In this document: one piece after another, positions 1-6,755 of the stretch
How the letters are laid out: each line of letters begins with the position of its first letter
Numbering within the stretch: the first letter of the stretch is position 1
Assembly (NCBI GenBank): GCA_005885325.1
Contig: VAYX01000139.1
Location: 1-10,212 of the forward strand
Length of the DNA stretch: 10,212 nucleotides
DNA from: Actinomycetota bacterium
GTDB taxonomy: Bacteria; Actinomycetota; UBA4738; HRBIN12
Direction: 5' to 3'
The notes under the pieces: model-generated
Told to the model about the DNA's origin: nothing
Seen by the model: the letters and a program-made list of their open reading frames with translations, nothing else
Databases searched by the model: none
Translations under genes and position numbers: made by a program

Positions 1-409
1 AGGCCGCGCGGAGCGAGGCCCCGGCGGCCCGGCAGGCCAGGAGGATCAGCACGAGCACAGCCCCGGCGAGCAGCCCGCGGGTCACCGCGAGCCCTAGCCA
101 TCCGCCAACGCGGTACGCGGCGCCGATCACGAGCTCCGCCCCCCACTGTTGGTTCAGCCACGGTCGGCCTGCGACCGAGAAGCTAAACGTGTCGGTTCGG
201 AGAAGGGTGTGCGTGGAGAGCATCACGTCGCCCGCACGCACTTGATACGCGAGGTCGATCGCGCCGAGGGGCGTCGCGGTGACCACGGCGATTGGAAACG
301 CCAAGGCCGCCACCGGCCATACGTGGGACAGGCGAAGCGCTCGCGCCGAGGCGCGCGTTGCTGCCGGCCGCGCGAGCGCGCGCGTACCTCTGGCTACGAC
401 CTTGGCCAT
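1..409 (-). CDS. Polytopic membrane protein, GT-C glycosyltransferase-like, N-terminal part (cut by window edge)
   Basis: Reading the minus strand from an ATG at 409 gives 136 codons without a stop to the left edge. The start is Arg/Ala-rich and basic (residues 1-29), followed by a hydrophobic segment at about 31-49. Next comes a polar loop opening with AIDLAYQVRAGD (50-61) and containing RTDTFSFSVAGRPWLNQQWGAE (from 71), then hydrophobic helices at about 92-103 and 108-127. An Asp-containing loop after the first helix, then a 'D-x-F-S-F ... G-x-P-W-x-N-x-x-W' stretch, is a pattern I know from bacterial polytopic proteins of the GT-C superfamily or similar uncharacterised relatives. The role would be transfer of sugar from a lipid carrier at the membrane, but substrate and acceptor cannot be told. 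The start has no clear Shine-Dalgarno, and the frame stays open upstream with no better start seen. It is divergent from the pilus cluster. The + strand reading frame at 149-457 is its antisense shadow. Confidence 0.8.
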   Translation of the reverse strand, partial: MAKVVARGTRALARPAATRASARALRLSHVWPVAALAFPIAVVTATPLGAIDLAYQVRAGDVMLSTHTLLRTDTFSFSVAGRPWLNQQWGAELVIGAAYRVGGWLGLAVTRGLLAGAVLVLILLACRAAGASLRAA

Positions 410-461
410 AGGGACGGTCTCGGCACGGAGCGGGAGGCTGTGAACCCTCGTACGTAGAACT

Positions 462-517
462 GCGTATCGAGCGTTGGTGGAAGTCGGAATACCCAGCCTC
501 AAGTGCGCTCCCTACGC
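462..517. repeat. Imperfect inverted repeat in the divergent intergenic region
   Basis: The left arm GCGTATCGAGCG (462-473) and right arm CGCTCCCTACGC (506-517) are inverted copies matching at 10 of 12 positions, with 32 bases between them. They lie between the minus-strand membrane gene and flp, where an operator would be expected. The right arm overlaps TACGCT (513-518), a possible -10 hexamer for flp, but no convincing -35 element is visible. In about 170 bases such a match can easily arise by chance, so an operator role is only a suggestion. Confidence 0.25.
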
Positions 518-570
518 TACCGAATAAGGCATCAGAAGCAGAAGCATCCGGTGCCGAGTAACGGTTGAAG

Positions 571-577
571 GGAGGTG
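571..577 (+). promoter_or_regulatory. Strong Shine-Dalgarno of the flp pilin gene
   Basis: GGAGGTG, within AAGGGAGGTGA (568-578), is an almost full match to the anti-Shine-Dalgarno of 16S rRNA. It sits at ideal spacing before the ATG at 583. It rules out the in-frame TTG at 565, which would put the binding site inside the gene. A site this strong fits a highly expressed structural pilin. Confidence 0.85.
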
Positions 578-582
578 AACGG

Positions 583-801
583 ATGTTCCTCGCACTCTAC
601 GTCAAGGCGCAGACCTTCATGACGGACGTGCGCGAGCGGTTCTCGCGGGAAGATGGTGCAGTGGCCACTGAGTACGGCCTCCTGCTGGTCCTCATCGCAC
701 TCGCCATCGTGGCGGCAGCTATCGCCCTCGGATTGGCGATCGCTGGCGTGTTCAGCAGAGGTGCCACCACGCTGGGTTCGGTTGGCGGTTCTGGCTCGTA
801 A
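583..801 (+). CDS. flp: Flp/Fap-family type IVb major prepilin
   Basis: This 72-residue protein is the structural subunit of a Flp/Tad pilus, inserted in the membrane and polymerised after leader cleavage. The leader (about residues 1-25, ending SREDG) is hydrophilic near the cleavage site. The predicted prepilin peptidase site is G25/A26, giving a mature start AVATEYGLLL with Glu at +5 and Tyr at +6, the signature of the Flp family. A single hydrophobic helix follows (about 32-57), then a short Gly/Ser-rich tail with no cysteines. Mature length (47 residues) is normal for the family. The ATG is fixed by the strong ribosome site at 571-577. It is the first gene of the cluster and is separated from the next gene by a large palindrome, consistent with the pilin being made in excess over the assembly proteins. 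Identification is confident from the motif and the neighbours. Confidence 0.95.
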   Translation: MFLALYVKAQTFMTDVRERFSREDGAVATEYGLLLVLIALAIVAAAIALGLAIAGVFSRGATTLGSVGGSGS

Positions 802-815
802 CCAAATCGAAGCAA

Positions 816-837
816 GAGCGGCCATCGTCGGCCGCTC
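816..837 (+). repeat. Small hairpin competing with the larger palindrome
   Basis: GAGCGGCC (816-823) and GGCCGCTC (830-837) form a perfect 8-bp stem with a 6-base loop. Its right arm lies wholly inside the left arm of the 825-872 palindrome, so the two RNA structures are mutually exclusive. This could be incidental or could make an alternative fold. No U-tract follows. Confidence 0.5.
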
Positions 838-872
838 ACTCTCCCCTGCTGGGGAGAGTGAGGGGCCGACGA
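825..872. repeat. 48-base near-perfect palindrome (REP-like or mRNA-stabilising hairpin)
   Basis: Bases 825-846 pair with 851-872 around a TGCT tetraloop (847-850). The inner 12 bp (CTCACTCTCCCC / GGGGAGAGTGAG) are perfect. One G-G mismatch follows (834/863), then nine more pairs (TCGTCGGCC / GGCCGACGA). So 21 of 22 positions pair. No T-run follows, so this is not a classic intrinsic terminator. Between a pilin gene and its assembly genes, such a structure typically protects the 3' end of a processed pilin mRNA or attenuates readthrough. The composition (runs like CTCTCCCC with its complement) also resembles dispersed intergenic REP-type palindromes. A weaker 5-bp hairpin (GGGGC 862-866 / GCCCC 874-878) overlaps the right side. 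Confidence 0.85.
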
Positions 873-913
873 AGCCCCGGAACCCCACTCCGTCGGAGGC
901 AAGGCATCGCGTC

Positions 914-1351
914 ATGACACGCATGAGGAACCCCATCAAGCGGGAGGAGGGAGTGGCGGCCGTCGAGCTCGCCCTCGTCCTCCCCATTCTGTTCCTGATC
1001 CTGTTCGGCGTTCTGGAGTTCGGGCGGGTGTGGAGCCAATACCAGCTGTATCAGGGTGCGGCTCGAGAGGGCGCGCGGTGCGCCGCCGTGGCGTCGTCCA
1101 GCAACTGCGTCGTCCAAACCCGGATCAACCAGGCATCGCAGCCGTTCACGGCCTCGCCGACGGCGAGCCAGCAGATCATCGACTCGGCCGGCGTTCCGCT
1201 CTCGGGCGGCACGCGCGCGAACGGATGCCTGGTCACCGACAAGGGCAAGGACATCCAGGTGTCATGGCCTCAGCAGCTGAATGTGGACATCCCCTTCTGG
1301 AGCAACGTGACCATCACCACCACGATCAAGGCGGTGTTCCGGTGCGAGTGA
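914..1351 (+). CDS. tadE: TadE-like minor pilin/pseudopilin
   Basis: This 145-residue protein has the TadE pattern: a short basic N-terminus, then EEG13/VAAVE18 and one hydrophobic helix (about 17-36) ending LEFGRVW. A Gly followed by a mature segment with Glu at +5 mirrors the prepilin peptidase site, and TadE-type proteins are known to be processed as pseudopilins. The exported part (about 37-145) has four cysteines (56, 65, 105, 144), an even number that could form two disulfides. The ATG at 914 is chosen because the family helix begins just after it. GGAGG (895-899) lies 14 bases upstream, rather far, and AAGG (901-904) is closer, so the ribosome site is not ideal. The frame is open upstream through flp, but that extension matches nothing. 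The gene overlaps the next one by 10 bases. Its likely role is a low-abundance pilus component or assembly factor. Confidence 0.88.
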   Translation: MTRMRNPIKREEGVAAVELALVLPILFLILFGVLEFGRVWSQYQLYQGAAREGARCAAVASSSNCVVQTRINQASQPFTASPTASQQIIDSAGVPLSGGTRANGCLVTDKGKDIQVSWPQQLNVDIPFWSNVTITTTIKAVFRCE

Positions 1352-2421
1352 AGCGGCTCAGCCTGGTGCGCCTCCGCGACGAGCAGCACGGGGCGGTCCT
1401 CATGATCGTCGCCATCTGCATGATCATCATGCTCGGGATGCTCGTGCTCGTGTTCGACCTCGGGCGGAGCGTCGGGATCAAGCGGAACATGGTCGCCGGA
1501 GCTGACGCCGCCTCGTTGGCGGCCGCCCGCGCGTGCGCGGATGGGCAGCCGATGGGCACCGCCCAGACCGCGGCGACGACGCTGATCACCGACAACAACG
1601 CGGCAGCCACCATGACCAACTTCCAGGCGGACCCCGTGCAGTGCAGCGGCATCCCCGGCCAGCTCCAGCAGAACGTCAGCCAGGTCACGGTGAAGTCCAG
1701 CGTTCCCGTCGAGTACTTCTTCGCCCCGATCTTCGGCCTGAACAACGGGACCGTCACATCTGAGGCCACGGCCCTATGGGGCCCGGCCATCGGCGTGGCG
1801 AATCCCGTCCCGCTCCGCCTGACATCGCTCCAGGTTGACGGGTGCCTGGCAACACCCATCGGGTCTGCGAGCGCCGATTGCGCCTTCGGTTTCGACAACG
1901 ACGACCCGAACTCGGGCAGCACGTGGGGCGTCCTGAACTTCCCGGAGGGTTGGCCAGCGCAAGGGTCGGCGAACCCGCCCGACTGTGGCGGGAACACGGG
2001 GGGCCAGAGCCAGGTGATCGACTACCTGGCCGAGACCGGCCCGGACTTCACCCCGGTCCTGTGGGACCTCCCGAACCCCATCTGGGTCTGCGCGGACCCC
2101 GGCCTGAGCGCCAGCACGATCCAATACATCGTGGACTGGCTGAACTCGCACATCGGGCTCGGTCTGATCTTCCCGGTCATGGGACCCCAGGGCTCGATGA
2201 TGGCCTCGGGGGGGTTGGTCTACCCGATCGTGGGGTTCGTCAAGCTGACCGTCGTCGGTGCCTGGAAGGGCCAGCAGGCCAAGCAGCACTGCAACCTCCC
2301 CAGGGGCAACGCCAGCGCCTTCTGCGCCCAACTCCGCAATGACGGGACATCGATCGTGGACGGCGTGCCCGGGAACGGCGCCTACTACAGCCAGCTGAAG
2401 GCAGTCCGTCTGGTGGGCTAA
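1342..2421 (+). CDS. tadG: TadG-like pilus-associated protein with Cys-rich exported domain
   Basis: This 359-residue protein opens with a basic stretch, QHG17/AVLM, a hydrophobic helix (about 18-39) and FDLGR..IKRNMVAGADAASLAAA (38-62). That is the pattern of the TadE/TadG-like N-terminal domain: helix, then an Ala-rich amphipathic segment. Unlike the pilin it lacks a Glu at +5, as TadG proteins often do. Residues 65-359 form a large exported region with no known catalytic motif, eight cysteines (65, 101, 168, 180, 215, 250, 317, 328) and many Gly/Asn/Pro. The GTG at 1342 is preferred because AAGG (1328-1331) is well placed. A GTG at 1348, which forms a GTGA overlap with the tadE stop, is the alternative and removes two residues. 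Either way translation is coupled to tadE. It probably acts in anchoring or at the pilus base or tip. The exact role of TadG in monoderms is poorly known. Confidence 0.85.
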   Translation: MRVKRLSLVRLRDEQHGAVLMIVAICMIIMLGMLVLVFDLGRSVGIKRNMVAGADAASLAAARACADGQPMGTAQTAATTLITDNNAAATMTNFQADPVQCSGIPGQLQQNVSQVTVKSSVPVEYFFAPIFGLNNGTVTSEATALWGPAIGVANPVPLRLTSLQVDGCLATPIGSASADCAFGFDNDDPNSGSTWGVLNFPEGWPAQGSANPPDCGGNTGGQSQVIDYLAETGPDFTPVLWDLPNPIWVCADPGLSASTIQYIVDWLNSHIGLGLIFPVMGPQGSMMASGGLVYPIVGFVKLTVVGAWKGQQAKQHCNLPRGNASAFCAQLRNDGTSIVDGVPGNGAYYSQLKAVRLVG

Positions 2422-2479
2422 ACGTCAGGCCCGAATCGGCCGAAGGACCCAGAGGCAACTCGCACAGGGGGGATTTGAC

Positions 2480-3220
2480 GTGAAGGGTAGAGGGCTCGTC
2501 GTGGTGCTGGCGTTGGTTCTAGCCACGCTGGCGACCGCCGGGGTGTACCTGTACACCAGCGGCGTGAAGGAAGAGGCGAAGACCGGCGGCACCCTGGTTA
2601 CGGTCGTCGTCTCCAAGGTCGACATCCCGGCCAGCAGTGACCTGAACCTGCTGATCGAGAAGAAAGAGTTCCGGGAGATCGAGGTGCCGAAGAACGCCGT
2701 CGTGGCGGGCGCGGTGACCTCGGTCGACCAGCTTCGGGACAAGCACAACAGCGTGGCCGTCCTGGCCGGCGAGCAGATCCCGCTGGCGAGGATCGAGGGC
2801 GAGGGCACGGTGCCGGGCGGCGCACTGGGCATCCCCGAGGGCTACGAGGCCATCAACGTGGCGCTCGACGCTCCTCGCGGCGTGGCCGGGGCCATCAACG
2901 CCGGCGACCACGTCACGATCTACGCCACGTTCACGGATTTCCAGACTCCGACCGGAACCAAGGTCCCGACGACGACGATCGTGATGGACCCCTCGGTACA
3001 GATCCTGCGGGTGTACCGGCCGGTCACTGCGAACAGCGCTCCGGCGGAGCAGACCCAGCAGACCGTCGGCACGGTTGCGGTGACGCTGGCGCTCACGCCC
3101 GAGGTGGCGCAGAAGTTCGTGTTCGCCATGGAGACGGGCAGGATCTGGCTCGGCTTGCTGCCCCCGGACGCGAAGGGCAAGAGCGTCAAGCCGGTGACGT
3201 TCGCTCAGGTCGTGAAGTGA
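2480..3220 (+). CDS. cpaB: CpaB/RcpC-type Flp pilus assembly protein
   Basis: This 246-residue protein has an N-terminal membrane anchor (about residues 5-24). A SAF-type domain (about 41-104) includes VVVSKVDIPASSDL (residues 43-56) and VLAGEQIPLARI (94-105), the typical first and last segments of that fold in CpaB proteins. The RcpC/CpaB domain follows (about 115-230), with INVALDAPRGVAGAINAGD (125-143) and a late LALTPEVAQKFVFA segment (203-216). CpaB proteins act outside the membrane and in diderms are thought to interact with the secretin or peptidoglycan. Here no secretin is encoded next door. The GTG at 2480 follows a G-rich ribosome site (AGGGGGGA, 2466-2473). The stop overlaps the next start in a GTGA junction. 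The 58-base gap from tadG shows nothing else notable. Length and domain order are ordinary for the family. Confidence 0.92.
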   Translation: MKGRGLVVVLALVLATLATAGVYLYTSGVKEEAKTGGTLVTVVVSKVDIPASSDLNLLIEKKEFREIEVPKNAVVAGAVTSVDQLRDKHNSVAVLAGEQIPLARIEGEGTVPGGALGIPEGYEAINVALDAPRGVAGAINAGDHVTIYATFTDFQTPTGTKVPTTTIVMDPSVQILRVYRPVTANSAPAEQTQQTVGTVAVTLALTPEVAQKFVFAMETGRIWLGLLPPDAKGKSVKPVTFAQVVK

Positions 3221-4431
3221 TCCAGCAGCAAGTGATCGCGGTCGGTACGCCGCAGTCCTTCCGGACGGCCCTCGCCCGGTCGCTCGAGGTCGAGCCGGAC
3301 GAGGTCGGGTGGGTCCAGAGCGTGACGGCCGCCGAGGAGATCCTCGTGGAAACGGACACGGTCGCGCACGTGCTGGTCCTGTCGCCGGAGGTGAAGGAGC
3401 CCGACGCACTCGGCCTTGCCGAGTTCGTCGGGCGGGCGGCCCCCATGACGGCCATCGTCATGGTCCGCGACAAGGCCTGGAACGGCCTGCTGCCGGCCGC
3501 GATGCGCGCCGGCATCAGGGACGTGGTCGACCTGACCCAGGGGAGCGAGGAGCTCCGCGACGCGGTCGAGCGGGCCATCCTGTGGGCGGAGAACGTCAGC
3601 CAGCTCCGAGGCCAGCTCGCCGCGAAGCCCAAGCAGCGGGGGACCGTGATCTCGGTGTTCGCCTCCAAGGGAGGGGTGGGGAAGACCTTCCTCACCACGA
3701 ACCTGGCGGCGGCCCTGGCCGACATCTCGAAGCAGGACACGGCCGTGGCCGACCTGGACGTCGACATGGGGGACGTCTTCTCCTACTTCGGGCGCGAGCC
3801 CACGAAGGCGATGTACGACCTGATCTCGCTCGGCGAGGGCGCCGACCGCGAGACCGTGTTCGCGAACGCGACGAAGCTCGAGGAGCATCTGTGGGGATTC
3901 GGGGCCGTCCCCGACCCGTCGGTGCAGCCGCCCGGCGGCGAGGCGGTCGGCAAGTACCTGCGCATGCTGCGCACCAACTTCGCCTACGTGGTGGTCGACG
4001 CGTCGGCCGACTACACGGATCTCGCGCTGGCTTGCTTCGACCTGTCCGACGCGATCTGCTTGGTCACCGCCCTCGACGTCGTCGGCGTGAAGCACCTGTC
4101 GAAGGCGCTCGAGACCCTCCTCACGATCGGCCTGCCCCGGGAGCGGTTCCGGATCGTCCTGAACCGCGCCGACAGCAGGGTGGGCCTGGACGCCGCGGAT
4201 GTGGAGCGCGTCATGAAGATCCAGGTGGACACGATGATCCCGTCCAGCCGCCTCGTGCCGACCTGTCTGAACAAGGGCCGGCCGGTCGTGCTCGAGGAGC
4301 CGGGCTCCGAGGTGTCCGACAGCATCCGGCGGCTGGCGACACGGTTCGTTGGCAGCCCCAAGCCGAGAGAGGGAGAGCTGATGCTCATGCCCTCGCAGCA
4401 GGGCAGGCGCAAGCTCTTCAAACGGGGTTAG
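3217..4431 (+). CDS. cpaE: CpaE/TadZ, MinD-like pilus localisation ATPase with pseudoreceiver domain
   Basis: This 404-residue protein has two parts. Residues 1 to about 125 look like a receiver-fold domain. Strand 3 (HVLVLSPEV, 51-59) ends in Ser-Pro where a true receiver has the phospho-accepting Asp, so this is an atypical receiver, as is usual in TadZ/CpaE. Residues about 142-380 are a ParA/MinD-type ATPase. They carry a deviant Walker A KGGVGKT (151-157, signature Lys 151, catalytic-site Lys 156), the DLDVDMGDVFSYFG segment (179-192) and a Walker B-like YVVVDASAD (257-265). TadZ/CpaE marks the cell pole or assembly site for the pilus machinery and recruits the TadA ATPase. The start GTG at 3217 overlaps the cpaB stop by four bases. 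The C-terminus ends in a basic tail (QQGRRKLFKRG). The stop is 12 bases before tadA, so the two are surely co-transcribed. Confidence 0.93.
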   Translation: MIQQQVIAVGTPQSFRTALARSLEVEPDEVGWVQSVTAAEEILVETDTVAHVLVLSPEVKEPDALGLAEFVGRAAPMTAIVMVRDKAWNGLLPAAMRAGIRDVVDLTQGSEELRDAVERAILWAENVSQLRGQLAAKPKQRGTVISVFASKGGVGKTFLTTNLAAALADISKQDTAVADLDVDMGDVFSYFGREPTKAMYDLISLGEGADRETVFANATKLEEHLWGFGAVPDPSVQPPGGEAVGKYLRMLRTNFAYVVVDASADYTDLALACFDLSDAICLVTALDVVGVKHLSKALETLLTIGLPRERFRIVLNRADSRVGLDAADVERVMKIQVDTMIPSSRLVPTCLNKGRPVVLEEPGSEVSDSIRRLATRFVGSPKPREGELMLMPSQQGRRKLFKRG

Positions 4432-4443
4432 GAGGAACTCGAC

Positions 4444-5760
4444 ATGTCACTCGCAGATCGCTTGGCCAAGGCACAATCGAAGGACCGGATCGCTGAGATC
4501 CGGATCCGCGTCCAAGAGCGCCTCGTCGAGGTGCTCGGGCCGCGGCTCTACGACGCCTCGCTCTCCGACACCGAGCTCGAGGGCCTGGTCCACCAGCGCC
4601 TCCGCGAGCTCCTGGACGAGGAGGAGTCGGGACTCTCCGCCCAGGAGAAGTTGCTCATCGTGCGGCAGATCGGGGACAGCGTCCTCGGCCTGGGTCCGCT
4701 CGAGCCGTTCGTCCGCGATTCCGACGTCACGGAGATCATGGTGAACGGGTGGGACTCGATCTACGTCGAACGCGCCGGGAAGATCTACTGGACCGGGGCG
4801 AAGTTCCACGACGATGGTCAGCTCCGCCGGATCATCGACAAGATCGTGGGCAAGGTGGGCCGGCGGGTCGACGAGGCGTCGCCCTACGTGGACGCGCGCC
4901 TGCCCGACGGCTCGCGGGTGAACGCGATCGTCCCGCCACTCGCTATCGACGGCGCCTGCGTGACGATCCGGAAGTTCTCCGCCGATCCCTACCAGGCCGA
5001 GGACCTGATCTCGTTCGGCACCATGACCAGGCAGACGGTGGACCTGCTCGACGCCTGCGTCCGGGGCCGGCTGAACATCCTGGTCTCAGGCGGTACCGGC
5101 GCCGGGAAGACCACGACCCTGAACGTGTTGTCGTCCTTCCTGCCCGACGACGAGCGGATCATCACGATCGAGGACTCGGCGGAGCTCCGGCTCCAGCAGC
5201 CCCACGTGGTCCGGCTGGAGTCCCGCCCGCCGAACATCGAGCAGCGGGGCGAGGTCACGATCCGCGACCTGGTCCGAAACGCGTTGCGCATGCGCCCCGA
5301 CCGGATCGTGGTCGGTGAGGTCCGTGGTGGCGAGGCCCTCGACATGATGCAGGCCATGAACACCGGCCACGACGGCTCGATCTCCACCGTGCACTCCAAC
5401 TCCCCGCGAGACGCCCTGTCGCGCCTCGAGACCATGGCCATGATGTCGGGCATGGACCTGGGGATCCGGGCCATCCGGGAGCAGATCTCGGCGGCCATCC
5501 AACTGATCGTCCACCAGGCGCGCATGAAGGACGGCATCCGTCGGATCACCCACGTCACGGAGATCGTGGGCATGGAGGGCGACGTGATCACCCTCCAGGA
5601 CCTGTTCCTGTTCGACTACAGCTCTGGCATCGACGACGAGGGCAGGTTCCGTGGCCAGTTGAAGGCCACCGGGCTGCGGCCTCGGTTCATGGAGCGCCTG
5701 GCCGAGCGGGGCGTCGCGGTGCCGGCCGAGGTCTTCGCACCGGGGGGTCGGACCGCATGA
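4444..5760 (+). CDS. tadA: TadA/CpaF secretion-type ATPase powering Flp pilus assembly
   Basis: This 438-residue protein is a hexameric GspE/PilT-superfamily ATPase of the CpaF branch, acting at the cytoplasmic face of the membrane. The N-terminal domain (about 1-180) includes LGPLEPFVRDSDVTEIMVNG (83-102), a CpaF hallmark. The ATPase domain carries Walker A GGTGAGKTT (216-224), the Asp box ERIITIEDSAEL (237-248), Walker B RIVVGEVRG (287-295) and the His box HDGSISTVHSNS (309-320). All key residues are intact, so it should be active. The ATG at 4444 has a clear GGAGG (4431-4435) that overlaps the end of the cpaE stop. The stop overlaps the tadB start in an ATGA junction. Length matches the family. 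It supplies energy for pilin extrusion through TadB/TadC and is placed by TadZ. Confidence 0.96.
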   Translation: MSLADRLAKAQSKDRIAEIRIRVQERLVEVLGPRLYDASLSDTELEGLVHQRLRELLDEEESGLSAQEKLLIVRQIGDSVLGLGPLEPFVRDSDVTEIMVNGWDSIYVERAGKIYWTGAKFHDDGQLRRIIDKIVGKVGRRVDEASPYVDARLPDGSRVNAIVPPLAIDGACVTIRKFSADPYQAEDLISFGTMTRQTVDLLDACVRGRLNILVSGGTGAGKTTTLNVLSSFLPDDERIITIEDSAELRLQQPHVVRLESRPPNIEQRGEVTIRDLVRNALRMRPDRIVVGEVRGGEALDMMQAMNTGHDGSISTVHSNSPRDALSRLETMAMMSGMDLGIRAIREQISAAIQLIVHQARMKDGIRRITHVTEIVGMEGDVITLQDLFLFDYSSGIDDEGRFRGQLKATGLRPRFMERLAERGVAVPAEVFAPGGRTA

Positions 5761-6755
5761 TCGACCAGATCAAGGCCCTGTTCGGCTCGGACGCGTCGCT
5801 CCTCATCATCCTGGGCACCGTCTTCGCCGGGACGTTCCTCGTCGGGGTCATGCTCCTGTCGATCCGGGAGAAGGGTCGACGCCAGCAGAGCATCACCCGG
5901 CTGATCCTGGGGCGCCGGGGCAGGAGGGCCGCCGAGGAGGCCAAGGCGGAGACGCAGTGGATGCCTTCCGGCCTGGTGCAGGCGGGCCAGCGGCTGGCGT
6001 CGGGCGCCGGATTCAGCGTCCGCCTGGACGAGAAGCTCGAACAGGCAGGGCTCCCCATGCGGGCGGGTGAGTTCGTCGCCCTCACGGCCGTGTGCGCGGT
6101 CCTCGGCGGCGTCTTCAGCACGATCCTGCTGCCCAACATCGTCTTCGTGCTGTTCCTTGCGGCGCTCGCCGCGCTGATCCCGTACGGCTGGCTGCTGCGG
6201 GCCCGGGGCAAGCGCCAGAAGGCCATGAGCGAGCAGCTGGGCGACGTGCTGTCGATCCTGGCGAGCTCGGTGCGGGCCGGCCACAGCTTCCTCCAGGCCC
6301 TGGACCAGGTGGCGAAGGAGATCAGCGACCCCTCGGCCACCGAGTTCCAGCGGGTCGTATCGGAGATCCGGCTGGGTCGCGGCGTCGACGATGCCATGGT
6401 GGCCATGGCGGACCGCATCGAGAGCGAGGACCTGCGGTGGGCGGTCATGGCGGTCAACATCCAGCGGGAGGTGGGCGGCAACCTGGCGGAGGTCCTGGAC
6501 ATCGTGGCCACCACGGTCCGGGAGCGCGCCTACATCATGCGCCAGGTGAAGGTGCTGTCGGCCGAGGGGCGGTTCTCCATCGCCATCCTGAGCGCCCTTC
6601 CGTTCCTGCTCTTCCTGTACCTGTTGGTGGTGAACCCGGACTACGTCGGCCTGCTCTTCAGCACCACGGTCGGGCGGATCCTGCTCATCGCGGGTAGCAC
6701 GCTCATGGGGCTGGGGATCTTCGTGATGACAAGGATCGTGAAAATCGATGTTTGA
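5757..6755 (+). CDS. tadB: TadB inner-membrane platform protein (GspF/T2SSF family)
   Basis: This 332-residue protein has an N-terminal transmembrane helix (about 15-35), a basic cytoplasmic stretch (38-66) and two adjacent hydrophobic segments (about 107-146). A type II secretion F-type domain follows (about 163-288) with LGDVLSILASSVRAGHSF (161-178) and NIQREVGGNLAEVLD (234-248), both typical of TadB. It ends in two more helices (about 273-292 and 305-326). TadB pairs with TadC to make the membrane platform on which TadA works to assemble Flp pilin. The ATG overlaps the tadA stop by four bases, and a G-rich run just upstream inside tadA can act as the ribosome site. The stop lies eight bases inside tadC. 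Nothing is unusual in length or motifs. Confidence 0.94.
   Translation: MIDQIKALFGSDASLLIILGTVFAGTFLVGVMLLSIREKGRRQQSITRLILGRRGRRAAEEAKAETQWMPSGLVQAGQRLASGAGFSVRLDEKLEQAGLPMRAGEFVALTAVCAVLGGVFSTILLPNIVFVLFLAALAALIPYGWLLRARGKRQKAMSEQLGDVLSILASSVRAGHSFLQALDQVAKEISDPSATEFQRVVSEIRLGRGVDDAMVAMADRIESEDLRWAVMAVNIQREVGGNLAEVLDIVATTVRERAYIMRQVKVLSAEGRFSIAILSALPFLLFLYLLVVNPDYVGLLFSTTVGRILLIAGSTLMGLGIFVMTRIVKIDV

Noticed and set aside
149..457. 102-residue + strand reading frame
   Set aside because: It is very Arg-rich with no family features and lies antisense to the clear membrane-protein frame read from 409 on the minus strand.
825..872. Palindrome as a rho-independent terminator
   Set aside because: The stem is strong, but the following bases (AGCCCCGG) contain no T-run. 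It is reported as a hairpin/REP-like repeat instead.
653..913. Extension of the TadE-like frame upstream into flp and the palindrome
   Set aside because: The extra 87 residues come from another frame of flp and from the palindromic spacer. The family pattern begins just after the ATG at 914.
532..987. 151-residue minus-strand frame across the palindrome
   Set aside because: It runs antisense through flp, the hairpin and tadE with no ribosome site or family motif.
1030..1341. Extension of the TadG-like frame upstream inside tadE
   Set aside because: The extra 104 residues are the shifted frame of tadE and resemble no protein. The TadG-type helix follows directly after the GTG at 1342.
3205..4095. 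296-residue minus-strand reading frame opposite cpaE
   Set aside because: It is a low-complexity Arg/Asp/His/Leu shadow of the cpaE gene, whose Walker A and other motifs are clear.
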